64,000 bases of DNA from Armatimonadota bacterium (lineage in GTDB: Bacteria; Armatimonadota; UBA10988), in the NCBI GenBank assembly GCA_016235455.1, contig JACRKZ010000057.1, forward strand, positions 24,269-88,268, written 5' to 3'. A program made the translations under genes and the position numbers. Of the stretch, positions 18,658-26,062 are shown piece by piece (the stretch's first letter is position 1; each line of letters begins with the position of its first letter). A model generated the notes under the pieces. That model was given only the letters and a program-made list of their open reading frames with translations. It had not been told where the DNA came from and did not search any database.

Positions 18658-18689
18658 CGTGGTCCGCCCGACTGGTCGGGCGGACCACG
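18658..18689. terminator. Perfect 15-bp hairpin after mannosidase
   Basis: CGTGGTCCGCCCGAC and GTCGGGCGGACCACG form a perfect 15-bp stem with a 2-nt TG centre, starting 9 nt after the mannosidase stop. There is no T-tract of its own; it is followed directly by a second hairpin. Confidence 0.6.
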
Positions 18690-18701
18690 CCAGAACGCAG
18701 G

Positions 18702-18731
18702 AAAGCCCCCAGAGCAAGCTCTGGGGGCTTT
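18702..18731. terminator. Intrinsic terminator between mannosidase and tRNA-Pro
   Basis: AAAGCCCCCAGAGC / GCTCTGGGGGCTTT is a perfect 14-bp stem with an AA centre, followed by CCTGTTT on the + strand. The symmetric A/T flanks mean it can serve both the + strand mannosidase and the - strand tRNA-Pro transcript. Confidence 0.85.
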
Positions 18732-18745
18732 CCTGTTTATGTCCA

Positions 18746-18819
18746 TCGGGGTGGGCGGATTTGAACCGCCGGCCTCACGGTCCCGAACCGTGCGCTCTAC
18801 CAAGCTGAGCCACACCCCG
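18746..18819 (-). tRNA. tRNA-Pro (anticodon CGG)
   Basis: On the minus strand the sequence folds as a complete cloverleaf: acceptor CGGGGTG/CACCCCG, D-arm GCTCAGCTTGGTAGAGC, anticodon stem CACGG/CCGTG around loop TTCGGGA (anticodon CGG), and T-arm GGCGGTTCAAATCCGCC. Discriminator is A and the next bases are TGG, so CCA is not encoded. Confidence 0.97.
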
Positions 18820-18948
18820 TGTAGTTCGCAGCGCATAATACCACTTGGCGCGACGGCGTCAAGGCCGGCTTGGGCAGCGGGGTGAGGACGCGACCTCCGG
18901 TGTGCGCGGTCAGCACAGCCCCAAGTCCTACGGCCTGCGTCGCCGACC

Positions 18949-19359
18949 TCAGCCCAGCGGCTCCTCGGGTGTGGGCAGCGCGGCATCCTGGGCCAGCGCG
19001 TCGTCGAGTTCGGACTCCACGAGCTTGACCTGGTCGGAGATAAAGGCCGCGGTGTCGGGGTCGCCCTGACGGCGGGTGGCGTAGGCTTCGCGCCACAGGT
19101 CCACTGCCCGGCGCAGACAGCGGATGCGGTCGGCCGGGGAGACGGCCTCATCGGCGGCGACCTGGGCCTTCTGCGCGGCCATGCGCAGTCGCACGTGGCG
19201 CAGGGCGAGTTCGTGCTCGTCGGCCAGATCCTGCGTCTCACGCCTCGTCTTGAGGTAGCGTTTGGCGCCGCTGACGACCAGGGCGATGGAGATGGCCAGC
19301 GACAGCAGCATGACCACCAGCACCGACATCCACCAGCTCGGACGGTCAGACGACAGCAT
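18949..19359 (-). CDS. Membrane-anchored helical protein, unknown
   Basis: A 136-residue protein with one N-terminal membrane helix (residues about 9-31, WMSVLVVMLLSLAISIALVVSGA), then a long charged alpha-helical domain (ETQDLADEHELALRHVRLRMAAQKAQVAADEA) that could form a coiled coil, and an acidic C-terminus. I do not recognise the family. Its ATG lies 14 nt inside the 3' end of aroK, so it is cotranscribed with and translationally linked to shikimate kinase; no functional link is obvious. The tRNA-Pro gene follows on the same strand after 129 nt with no gene between. Confidence 0.65.
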   Translation of the reverse strand: MLSSDRPSWWMSVLVVMLLSLAISIALVVSGAKRYLKTRRETQDLADEHELALRHVRLRMAAQKAQVAADEAVSPADRIRCLRRAVDLWREAYATRRQGDPDTAAFISDQVKLVESELDDALAQDAALPTPEEPLG

Positions 19360-19906
19360 CGGACTCTCCCGCGACGATCAGTTGGACAACCTGCGCCGGC
19401 GTGCGTTGGTCGACCACGACCACCTGGTCGGCCGCGGCCCGGTAGTAGGGCGTGCGCTCGGCCAGCAGTTCCTCGACGCGCCGCTGAACCGCGGCCGGCG
19501 TGCGTTCGGCCACATGGTCGTCGATCATCGGCCGGCCAGGGCCATCGGCGACAATGCGCCGCGCGGCCTCCTCGGCGCCGAGTGCCAACCAGACAATGCG
19601 CCCGCCGGCGCGTAGCGCGGCCACATTGGCCGGATCGCGCGCCACGCCACCGCCGCACGAGATGACCAGGCCTGTCTGGCCCGCAGCCTGCGCCACCGCG
19701 GCTTGCTCGCGGGCGCGGAAGCCCGTCTCGCCTTCCGCGGCGAAGATGTCGGGGATCGACCGGCCGGCCTGGTCGACGATGATCTGGTCGGTATCCACCA
19801 GCCGATAGCCCAGTCGCGCGGCCAGCAATTGCCCGACAGTGCTCTTGCCGGCGGCCATGAAGCCCACCAGCGCCACGTTGTCTCGGTCCGCCAAGCCTGC
19901 CTCCAT
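19346..19906 (-). CDS. aroK: Shikimate kinase
   Basis: Phosphorylates shikimate at O3 in the chorismate pathway. The 186-residue protein has the Walker A loop GFMAAGKST at residues 15-23, the shikimate-binding VDTD and FRAREQ (FRxxE) motifs, the ISCGGGVA loop and the RTPYYR lid/Walker B-like end region. ATG 19906 is chosen for AAGGAG 5 nt upstream; the very long track ORF upstream of this is antisense to the acyltransferase gene. It diverges from the OlsF-like gene. Confidence 0.95.
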   Translation of the reverse strand: MEAGLADRDNVALVGFMAAGKSTVGQLLAARLGYRLVDTDQIIVDQAGRSIPDIFAAEGETGFRAREQAAVAQAAGQTGLVISCGGGVARDPANVAALRAGGRIVWLALGAEEAARRIVADGPGRPMIDDHVAERTPAAVQRRVEELLAERTPYYRAAADQVVVVDQRTPAQVVQLIVAGESDAVV

Positions 19907-20068
19907 CCGCGCTCCTTGGCCGTGCCGGTCGCTTGACCTGCTTGCCTTTCTGCCCCGCGCGCGGTAGGATTCCGGAACCATACATCCCGCGCTAACGCTC
20001 GCCTGATCTGGGCACACTACTGTTATGCGACGGTGGGTCGTGGACACCAGAGTAGGTTGGGAGTCTCC

Positions 20069-21919
20069 GTGCGTCGACGCAACATGGCAGAGAAGATGGC
20101 CGGCACGACCAAGCCCGGTCCGCGTCGTGGCGAACCTCGGCCCGGCGCGGCGTCGGGCGCGTTGGCCCGCGCCATCAAGTTCCCCCTGTCCGGCCTCATC
20201 GGCCTGCCGCAGTTGGCCGCGCTGTATGCTGGCGCCGACGGCGACTCGGCGCTCGAAGTTGCCGAGAACACGCTCAACCGCCTCGAGTTCCTGGTGGCCG
20301 TCGATCCCGCCGAACTGGCGCAGATTCCCACCGAGGGGCCGGTGGTGGCCGTCGCCAACCATCCGCTGGGCGGGCCCGAGGGCTTGGCGCTGGCCATTCT
20401 GCTGGGCCGAGCCAGACCCGACGTCAAACTGTTCGGTAATTTCCTCCTGTCGGGCTTCACGCGGCTGCGCGACCTGTTCATCTTCGTTAACCCGTTCGAT
20501 ACGCCCAAGGCGCGGCATGAGAACGTGCGCGGCATGAAGGACGCGTTGCGCTGGCTGCGTGACGGGCATCTGCTGGGCGTCTTCCCCAGCGGCGAGGTGA
20601 GCCACCTCGATGTTCGCCAGCGGCACATCACCGATCCGGACTGGTCGTCCAACGTCGCCGGACTGGCCCGTCGCACCGGTGCCGTGGTGGTGCCGGTCTA
20701 CTTCTCGGGGGCCAATGGCGCGGTCTTCCAGATGGCCGGCCTGCTGCACCCGCGGCTGCGCACGGCGCTGCTGGCGCGCGAGATGATGGCCAAGCGCGAC
20801 CGCGTCTGCGACGTGCATATCGGCGCGCCGCTGCGCCCCGAGATGCTGGCCAGCTTCGCCAGCGACGAAGAGGCCATCGAGTACCTGCGGCTGCGCACCT
20901 ATGCGCTCGCCGGGCGGGAGTCGCGCCGCCGCCGGCGCAAGAAGCAGCACCGGCGCGCGCGGGCACTCCAGGCGCTGCAGCCGGTGGCGCCGCCCATGGC
21001 GCCGGAGAAGCTGGCGCAGGACGTGGCCGCCTTCCCGCCCGAGGCGCTGCTCAGTTCGTCGCGCGAACTATCGGTCTACTGCGTCGGCGCTCAGCACATG
21101 CCGCACCTGATGACCGAGCTCGGCCGGCTGCGCGAGGTCACGTTCCGCGGGGTGGGCGAGGGCACCGGCGAGCCGCTCGACCTCGACCCGTTCGACAAGA
21201 CCTATCGCCATCTGCTGCTCTGGAATCCGTCGTGCAACCTGCTGGTGGGTGGCTACCGGTTGGGTCTGACCGACGAACTACTGGCCCGATCGGGCAAGCG
21301 CGGGCTGTATGTCTCCACGCTGTTCGACCTGTCCGACGAGTTCCTCGAGCGGATGGGCCCGGCGGTGGAGCTCGGTCGCTCGTGGGTGCGGCCCGAGTGC
21401 CAGAAGCAGGTGGCGCCGATGGTCATGCTGTGGCAGGGCGTCGGCCACTTCGTGGCGCATGAACTGCGCTACCGCCGCATGTTCGGACCGGTGAGCGTGT
21501 CCAACTCGTATCGCCCGGCCAGCCGCGCGCTGATGATGAGCTTCCTGTCGCGGCCGCCCTACCTGTCGGACCTGGCGGCGCTGGCCAGGCCGCGCACGCC
21601 GTTCGACCCCAAGCGCTGGCTGTCGCCCGATGTGCGCAGCCGATTGGACTACCTGCGCACGGTGGAGGATCTCAACCACGTCGTGGCCGACATCGAGCCC
21701 GACGGCAAAGGCATCCCGCCGCTGCTGCGCCAGTACCTTAAGATGGGCGCCAAGGTCATCGGGTTCAATCTCGATCCCGAGTTCGGCAACTGCCTCGACG
21801 GCCTGTGCGTGTTTGACGCGGCGCAGGTCGATCGGCGAGCCGTGCGGCGCTATGTGTCCGAGGAGGAAGTGGACCGCTTCAAAGACGTCCACGGCACTGC
21901 GGAGGCACCCACGCAATAG
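20069..21919 (+). CDS. OlsF-like bifunctional acyltransferase (lyso-acyltransferase + GNAT domains)
   Basis: Two-domain protein of 616 residues. The N-terminal half (about 80-300) is a PlsC-like O-acyltransferase with the catalytic NHPLGGPEG at 97-105 and FPSGEVSHL. An Arg-rich linker (SRRRRRKKQHRRAR) joins a C-terminal GNAT/hemolysin-like N-acyltransferase domain (about 350-600). This order matches OlsF of Serratia and Flavobacterium, which makes ornithine lipid in two acylations, so that is my inferred role at the inner face of the membrane. GTG 20069 is chosen for GGGAG 5 nt upstream; ATG 20084 is an alternative. A TTGCCT-N17-TAGGAT promoter at 19942-19970 is possible. The methyltransferase follows after 13 nt. 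Confidence 0.8.
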   Translation: MRRRNMAEKMAGTTKPGPRRGEPRPGAASGALARAIKFPLSGLIGLPQLAALYAGADGDSALEVAENTLNRLEFLVAVDPAELAQIPTEGPVVAVANHPLGGPEGLALAILLGRARPDVKLFGNFLLSGFTRLRDLFIFVNPFDTPKARHENVRGMKDALRWLRDGHLLGVFPSGEVSHLDVRQRHITDPDWSSNVAGLARRTGAVVVPVYFSGANGAVFQMAGLLHPRLRTALLAREMMAKRDRVCDVHIGAPLRPEMLASFASDEEAIEYLRLRTYALAGRESRRRRRKKQHRRARALQALQPVAPPMAPEKLAQDVAAFPPEALLSSSRELSVYCVGAQHMPHLMTELGRLREVTFRGVGEGTGEPLDLDPFDKTYRHLLLWNPSCNLLVGGYRLGLTDELLARSGKRGLYVSTLFDLSDEFLERMGPAVELGRSWVRPECQKQVAPMVMLWQGVGHFVAHELRYRRMFGPVSVSNSYRPASRALMMSFLSRPPYLSDLAALARPRTPFDPKRWLSPDVRSRLDYLRTVEDLNHVVADIEPDGKGIPPLLRQYLKMGAKVIGFNLDPEFGNCLDGLCVFDAAQVDRRAVRRYVSEEEVDRFKDVHGTAEAPTQ

Positions 21920-21932
21920 AAGGAGACCGTTG

Positions 21933-22532
21933 ATGCCCCAAGTGCCCGGTGGCCCGTTCCTGTTCCTGCGCAAGTTCCTCCAGCACGGTACCCGCGTGGC
22001 CTCGGTGCGCGAGTCGAGCCGCGCCCTGGCCGGCGAGGTGTGCCGCTTCGTGACGCCCGACCAGCCACAGGTCATTCTCGAACTCGGCGCCGGCACGGGC
22101 GCCGTCACCGCCGCCGCCCAGAGCAAGCTGCACCCCGACAGCCGCCTGATTGCCGTCGAGTTGGACTCCGACTTCGCCGCCATCCTGGCCCAACGCTGCC
22201 CGCGGGCCGAGGTGGTCTGCGGCGACGTGGCCGAGCTGGACAAGCGCCTGCCCGACCTGGGCATCGACCGCTTTGACCTGGTGCTCTCGGGCCTGCCCAC
22301 GCCGAGCCTGCCCAAGGCGGTCAACCGCGCCGTGTTCGAGACCATCGAACGCGTCGCCGCCGACGCCTGCTTCAGCCAGCTCACGCTCATGCCGTGGTAC
22401 TTCTGGAAGCTCTACCGAGGGCTGTATGAACAGGTGGATTTCAACCTCGTGCTGGCCAGTCTGCCGCCGGGCGGGGTCTATCATGGCCGCCGCCTGCGCG
22501 CTGATTGGCGCGACCACGTGCCCGGCAAGTAG
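21933..22532 (+). CDS. PmtA/OlsG-like phospholipid or ornithine-lipid N-methyltransferase
   Basis: Class I SAM-dependent methyltransferase of 199 residues. The SAM site VILELGAGTGAVTAAA and acidic loop AVELD are clear, and the post-motif VLSGLPTPSLPKAV is the pattern of the rhizobial PmtA group, which methylates the headgroup of phosphatidylethanolamine; OlsG of the planctomycete Singulisphaera, which makes trimethylornithine lipid, belongs to the same broad type. AAGGAG sits 7 nt before the ATG. Being 13 nt behind an OlsF-like gene, I infer methylation of ornithine lipid. An rRNA dimethyladenosine transferase (KsgA) is unlikely because the NLPY motif is absent. Confidence 0.75.
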   Translation: MPQVPGGPFLFLRKFLQHGTRVASVRESSRALAGEVCRFVTPDQPQVILELGAGTGAVTAAAQSKLHPDSRLIAVELDSDFAAILAQRCPRAEVVCGDVAELDKRLPDLGIDRFDLVLSGLPTPSLPKAVNRAVFETIERVAADACFSQLTLMPWYFWKLYRGLYEQVDFNLVLASLPPGGVYHGRRLRADWRDHVPGK

Positions 22533-22542
22533 GGGCGCCGCC

Positions 22543-24468
22543 GTGGAGCCGTTCGTCAACAGCGTCGGCCTGAAGCTGGTGCCCATCGCCGCCGGCAGCT
22601 TCATCATGGGTGCCGAGCGCGGCGAGTTCGACGAGCGGCCCATCCACGACGTGACCTTGACCCGGCCGTTCTACCTGGCGGCCACGCCGGTCACCAACGC
22701 GCAGTATGAGCTGTTCGACCCCGAGCACCGGCGTTACCGCGGCCGGCACGGGTTGGCGCGCGATGACGACGAGGCGGTGCTGTTCGTCTCCTGGCGGGAT
22801 GCCACAGCCTATTGCCGCTGGCTCTCGGAGCGTGAAGGCAAACCCTATCGCCTGCCCACCGAGGCCGAGTGGGAGTATGCCTGTCGCGCGGAGACCACCA
22901 CTCGCTACTGGACCGGCCCTGACCTGCCCGCCGAGTACCGTCGCGCCCAGGAGTTCGACTGGTTCCCGCGACCGGTGTCGCTGCATGTCGGCGAGACGCC
23001 GGCCAACCCGTGGGGCTTGCACGACGTCCACGGCCTGGTCGAAGAGTGGTGTCTCGACGGCTACGGTCCCTATGAGCCCGGCCCGGCCACCGACCCGGTC
23101 GGCCGCGACTCGGAGATGCGCGTGACGCGCGGCGGTAGCCACAACAGCGAGCTCGAGTTCCTGCGCTCGGCTAATCGCGGCGGCGCGCTGCCCGACGACC
23201 GCAGCTGGCTGATCGGCTTCCGCGTGGCGCAGGCCGACAGCCCGACCACGCAGCCGCTGCCAGCGGCGCCTGTGGGGCGCTGGGGGCAGGAGGTCAGGCA
23301 GGAGACGGTAGTCTGGCCCGAACCCAGCGACCGGCCGCTGTGGCAGGCGCCCAGGAGCTTTGTGCACATCGCGCCCGACGCCGACGGTCCGCTCTATGCC
23401 AGGCACAACCATTGTCCGGCGATCACCTGGTGCCCCAACGGCGACCTGCTGGCCGCCTGGTTCTCGTGCCGCACCGAGCGCGGCCGCGAGATGACCATCG
23501 CCGCCAGTCGTCTGCGCTGGGGCGCGAGCGAGTGGGACGCGGCCGACGAGTTCTTCAAGGCGCCGGACCGCAACATGACCGGCACCGCGCTGTGGCATGA
23601 CGGGGCTGGCCGCATCCTGCATTTCAACGGCATCGAGGCCGGCCACGGCTGGGCCACGCTGGCGCTGGCACTCCGCACCAGCGCCGACAACGGCGCCACG
23701 TGGCAGACGCGGTACATCGACGCCGAGCATCAGCCGCACAATCAGGTCATCGCCAACCTCGTACGGACCCGCGCCGGTCGGCTCATTCTGGCTTGCGACG
23801 CGGTCTACGGCGGCAATGGCGGCACGGCCATCCACCTCTCGGATGACGACGGCGCCACCTGGCGCGACCCCAGCCACGGCAAGCCGCCGCCCAAGTTCGT
23901 CGCTGGCGGCAAGGGCGCCTGGATCGCGGGCATCCATGGCGCGCTGGTGGAGTTGGCCGACGGCAGCTACCTGGCCTATGGGCGTGGCGACAGCATTGAC
24001 GGTCATATGCCGCTCAGCCGCTCGACGGATGGCGGCGAGACCTGGACCTACGAGGCCAGCGACTGGCCCGCCATCTCCGGCGGCCAACGGCTGGTGCTGC
24101 GGCGGCTGAACGAGGGCCCGTTGTTGTTCTGCTCGTTCACCGATGCCAGCGGCGTCAAGGAGCCGCGTGGTCTGGCGGTGGTCGACGCGGCCGGTTGCGA
24201 ACGCAGAGTCTACGGCCTGTTCGCCGCGCTGTCGTTCGACGACGGCAAGACCTGGCCGGTGGTCAAGGGCCTGACACCCGGTGCCGGCAGCGGACCGCTC
24301 AATGGCGGTGCCTGGACCGGCGAGTTCCAGCCCGATGCCACGCACGCCGAGCCGCGCGGCTACCTGGCCTGTACGCAGACCCCGGACGGCGCGATCAACC
24401 TCGTGTCGAGTGCGCTGCACTACCGCTTCAACCTGGCCTGGCTGCGGCAGCCCATGGCAGCGCAGTAG
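22543..24468 (+). CDS. FGE-like (SUMF1 fold) / sialidase-like fusion protein
   Basis: A 641-residue fusion. Residues 1 to about 230 are a formylglycine-generating-enzyme-like domain (NSVGLKLVPIAAGSFIMGAE, RLPTEAEWEYACRAETTTRYWTG, VTRGGSH, LIGFRVA). The rest is a six-bladed sialidase-type propeller with four Asp boxes: SADNGATW, SDDDGATW, STDGGETW, SFDDGKTW. In true FGE the region after RGGS holds the two copper-binding cysteines; here it reads HNSELEFLRSANRGG with none, so the domain probably binds rather than oxidises. No signal peptide is seen. GTG 22543 is chosen because the domain begins there and TAGGGG lies 8 nt upstream; the track ATG at 22150 is inside the methyltransferase. Confidence 0.8.
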   Translation: MEPFVNSVGLKLVPIAAGSFIMGAERGEFDERPIHDVTLTRPFYLAATPVTNAQYELFDPEHRRYRGRHGLARDDDEAVLFVSWRDATAYCRWLSEREGKPYRLPTEAEWEYACRAETTTRYWTGPDLPAEYRRAQEFDWFPRPVSLHVGETPANPWGLHDVHGLVEEWCLDGYGPYEPGPATDPVGRDSEMRVTRGGSHNSELEFLRSANRGGALPDDRSWLIGFRVAQADSPTTQPLPAAPVGRWGQEVRQETVVWPEPSDRPLWQAPRSFVHIAPDADGPLYARHNHCPAITWCPNGDLLAAWFSCRTERGREMTIAASRLRWGASEWDAADEFFKAPDRNMTGTALWHDGAGRILHFNGIEAGHGWATLALALRTSADNGATWQTRYIDAEHQPHNQVIANLVRTRAGRLILACDAVYGGNGGTAIHLSDDDGATWRDPSHGKPPPKFVAGGKGAWIAGIHGALVELADGSYLAYGRGDSIDGHMPLSRSTDGGETWTYEASDWPAISGGQRLVLRRLNEGPLLFCSFTDASGVKEPRGLAVVDAAGCERRVYGLFAALSFDDGKTWPVVKGLTPGAGSGPLNGGAWTGEFQPDATHAEPRGYLACTQTPDGAINLVSSALHYRFNLAWLRQPMAAQ

Positions 24469-24493
24469 GCTCGGGAAGGTCCTTTCGCGGCAG

Positions 24494-24545
24494 ATCCACA
24501 GACTGCGAGTCTTGTCATCTACGCAATCTGCGTGATCTATGGACC
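24494..24545. repeat. Intergenic hairpin repeat, degenerate (copy c)
   Basis: Between convergent genes. GATCCACAGA pairs with TCTATGGACC at 8 of 10 positions. The right half, ATCTACGCAATCTGCGTGATC then TATGGA, matches the right half of the copy at 11770 at 22 of 27 positions. Confidence 0.5.
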
Positions 24546-24553
24546 CCAAGACG

Positions 24554-25210
24554 CTACTCGACGGCGTCGACATCCGCCGGCTGGAAGCGGCTCGGCGCAA
24601 TGAGCAGGGCCATCGGCGTGCCGGCCGGCACGCGCACGGTGTGGCGGTCGAAGGGCTCGGGCGTGCTGATGGCGACGGGCTCGCCGTCGACCGGGTCGAA
24701 CCAGTGGATGGACTGGCCTGAGGCCACCGCCACCTGCACATCGCCACCCTCGGCACTGAAGGCCGCGATCAGTTCGCCCGCCTGAGCCAGACGCCACTCG
24801 CCCTGGTCGGGCAGCGGCTGCCAGGGTAGTTCGGCATCGGCCACGGCCAGCAGCATGGCCAGCGGTAGCACCACGTCGAACTCGCCCAGCACGAAGCGCT
24901 CTCCGGCCAATGCGGCGACGAAGGCGTCGGCACTGGTGGTCGCGGTGACATGGCGGTCGGAGCTGCCCACCAGGTGCGGCGCGTCGCTCAGCAGGGCGGG
25001 CGGCACGACGGCCACCAAGCCCGCCCGGCGCGCGGCATCGGCGGCAGCCTCGTGGTCGCAGACAATGCCGGTGAGACCAAGCGCGGCCCAGTCGCGCGCC
25101 ATGGCCCGCACCTTGGCCGTGGGCACGTCTGCCGGCCACTGAGCGGCCACGAGCACCACCGGGCGTTCGCCTTGCTGGGGCAGACCCTCGACCATGCGAA
25201 TCGGCGTCAT
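24554..25210 (-). CDS. Unknown protein, 218 aa
   Basis: I do not recognise this family. It has an alternating alpha/beta N-terminal half (PVVLVAAQWPADVP, ALGLTGIVCDHEAAADAARRAGLVAVV) that reads like part of a TIM-barrel or Rossmann-type scaffold, and a C-terminal beta-rich half (GDVQVAVASGQSIHWFDPVDGEPVAI, HTVRVPAGTPMALLI) resembling the terminal beta-sandwich of some glycosidases. There is no signal peptide. GGAGGG lies 8 nt before the ATG, which directly abuts the stop of the TPM-domain gene (TAGATG), so it is the third gene of a three-gene cassette. Confidence 0.6.
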   Translation of the reverse strand: MTPIRMVEGLPQQGERPVVLVAAQWPADVPTAKVRAMARDWAALGLTGIVCDHEAAADAARRAGLVAVVPPALLSDAPHLVGSSDRHVTATTSADAFVAALAGERFVLGEFDVVLPLAMLLAVADAELPWQPLPDQGEWRLAQAGELIAAFSAEGGDVQVAVASGQSIHWFDPVDGEPVAISTPEPFDRHTVRVPAGTPMALLIAPSRFQPADVDAVE

Positions 25211-26062
25211 CTAGAACCCTCCACGTCGCTGGGGCCGCAAGGAGCAGCCGAAGCCTCCACAGCGTACCACGACACCGCGGATAGCTCGGCTGACCACGGG
25301 CTCGGCGCGGGCAATCCACACCGGCACCAGCGCCATCGGGGCGCTGATGACCAACAGCAGGGGCTCGAAGCGGAGAGTCAAGTAGAGTCCGCCGTAGAGC
25401 ATCAGCAGTGGCACCAGGTAGGCCAGTGCCGTGCGGCCGCCCGCGCGCGCGCCGAGGATGAGCAAGAAGAGCAACGTGGGTAGGCCGACCCACCATCCCG
25501 GATGCCGCCACAGTGGCGGCGCGGGCGGTGGCGGCAGTCGGGTGACCTTGACGGCCAAGGCCCGGGGCTCGGGCAACGCGGCCTGCAACTGGGCCGCCAG
25601 AAAGACGAGCGCCTCGGCCACCGCCAGTCTGGCGTTGTTGACGTGCGGCGATAGCGCCGGCTTGACGCGCTGGTCGAGCAGTTGCGTTCGCACCGCGTCG
25701 GGCAGGCTTTCAGTCAGGCTGGGGCTCAGGGCCAGGTCGGCGGCGCGGGTTTCGAAGGTGATCTGCAGCACCGCCGCCTGGGCATCGCGGGCGGCACCGG
25801 CCCACTGCTTCAGCAGCGTGTCGGCGGTGCGCGGGCTGCCGGCCTTGGGCTCGACGACGACCAGCAGCTTGGCCGACCGCTCCCGACTGAGCTGCTCGCA
25901 GGCGGCCGTCAGCTTCTTGGCCTGCTCGGCGGGCAGCAGTTGGCCTGGGTCGACCAGTCCGCCCGCGGCGGGCAAGTCCAACGGCGCATCGGCGGCCTGG
26001 GCGGGGGTCAGCGCCAGCATCACCGTCGCGAGGAGCCCGATCCAGCAACGTCGGCCGCTCAT
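25211..26062 (-). CDS. TPM-domain (TLP18.3/Psb32-like) membrane protein
   Basis: A 283-residue exported protein with a signal peptide (CWIGLLATVMLALTPAQAADA), a TPM/DUF477 domain (LVDPGQLLPAEQAKKLTAACEQLSRERSAKLLVVVEPK, residues about 30-165), a proline-rich linker and two to three membrane helices (GWWVGLPTLLFLLILG, LAYLVPLLMLYGGLYLTL, PLLLVISAPMALVPVWIA). The family includes proteins linked to photosystem repair and to membrane stress, but no general biochemical role is fixed. The short C-terminal tail holds GGFGCSLRPQRRGG. It overlaps the upstream nucleotidyltransferase-like gene by ATGA. Confidence 0.8.
   Translation of the reverse strand: MSGRRCWIGLLATVMLALTPAQAADAPLDLPAAGGLVDPGQLLPAEQAKKLTAACEQLSRERSAKLLVVVEPKAGSPRTADTLLKQWAGAARDAQAAVLQITFETRAADLALSPSLTESLPDAVRTQLLDQRVKPALSPHVNNARLAVAEALVFLAAQLQAALPEPRALAVKVTRLPPPPAPPLWRHPGWWVGLPTLLFLLILGARAGGRTALAYLVPLLMLYGGLYLTLRFEPLLLVISAPMALVPVWIARAEPVVSRAIRGVVVRCGGFGCSLRPQRRGGF

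Noticed and set aside
16565-18688. 707-aa - strand ORF opposite the mannosidase
   Set aside because: Shadow of GH38 codon structure; it runs into the terminator region and has no conserved motif.
21933-22532. Annotation as KsgA rRNA dimethyltransferase
   Set aside because: The SAM loop is similar but the NLPY motif and C-terminal domain are missing, while the SGLPxxSLP motif fits PmtA.
22543-23250. Annotation as a working formylglycine-generating enzyme for sulfatases
   Set aside because: The two cysteines after RGGS that bind copper are replaced by Ser/Glu/Leu/Arg residues.
22441-24756. 771-aa - strand ORF opposite the FGE/sialidase fusion
   Set aside because: Antisense to a gene with clear Asp boxes and an FGE domain; no signal of its own.
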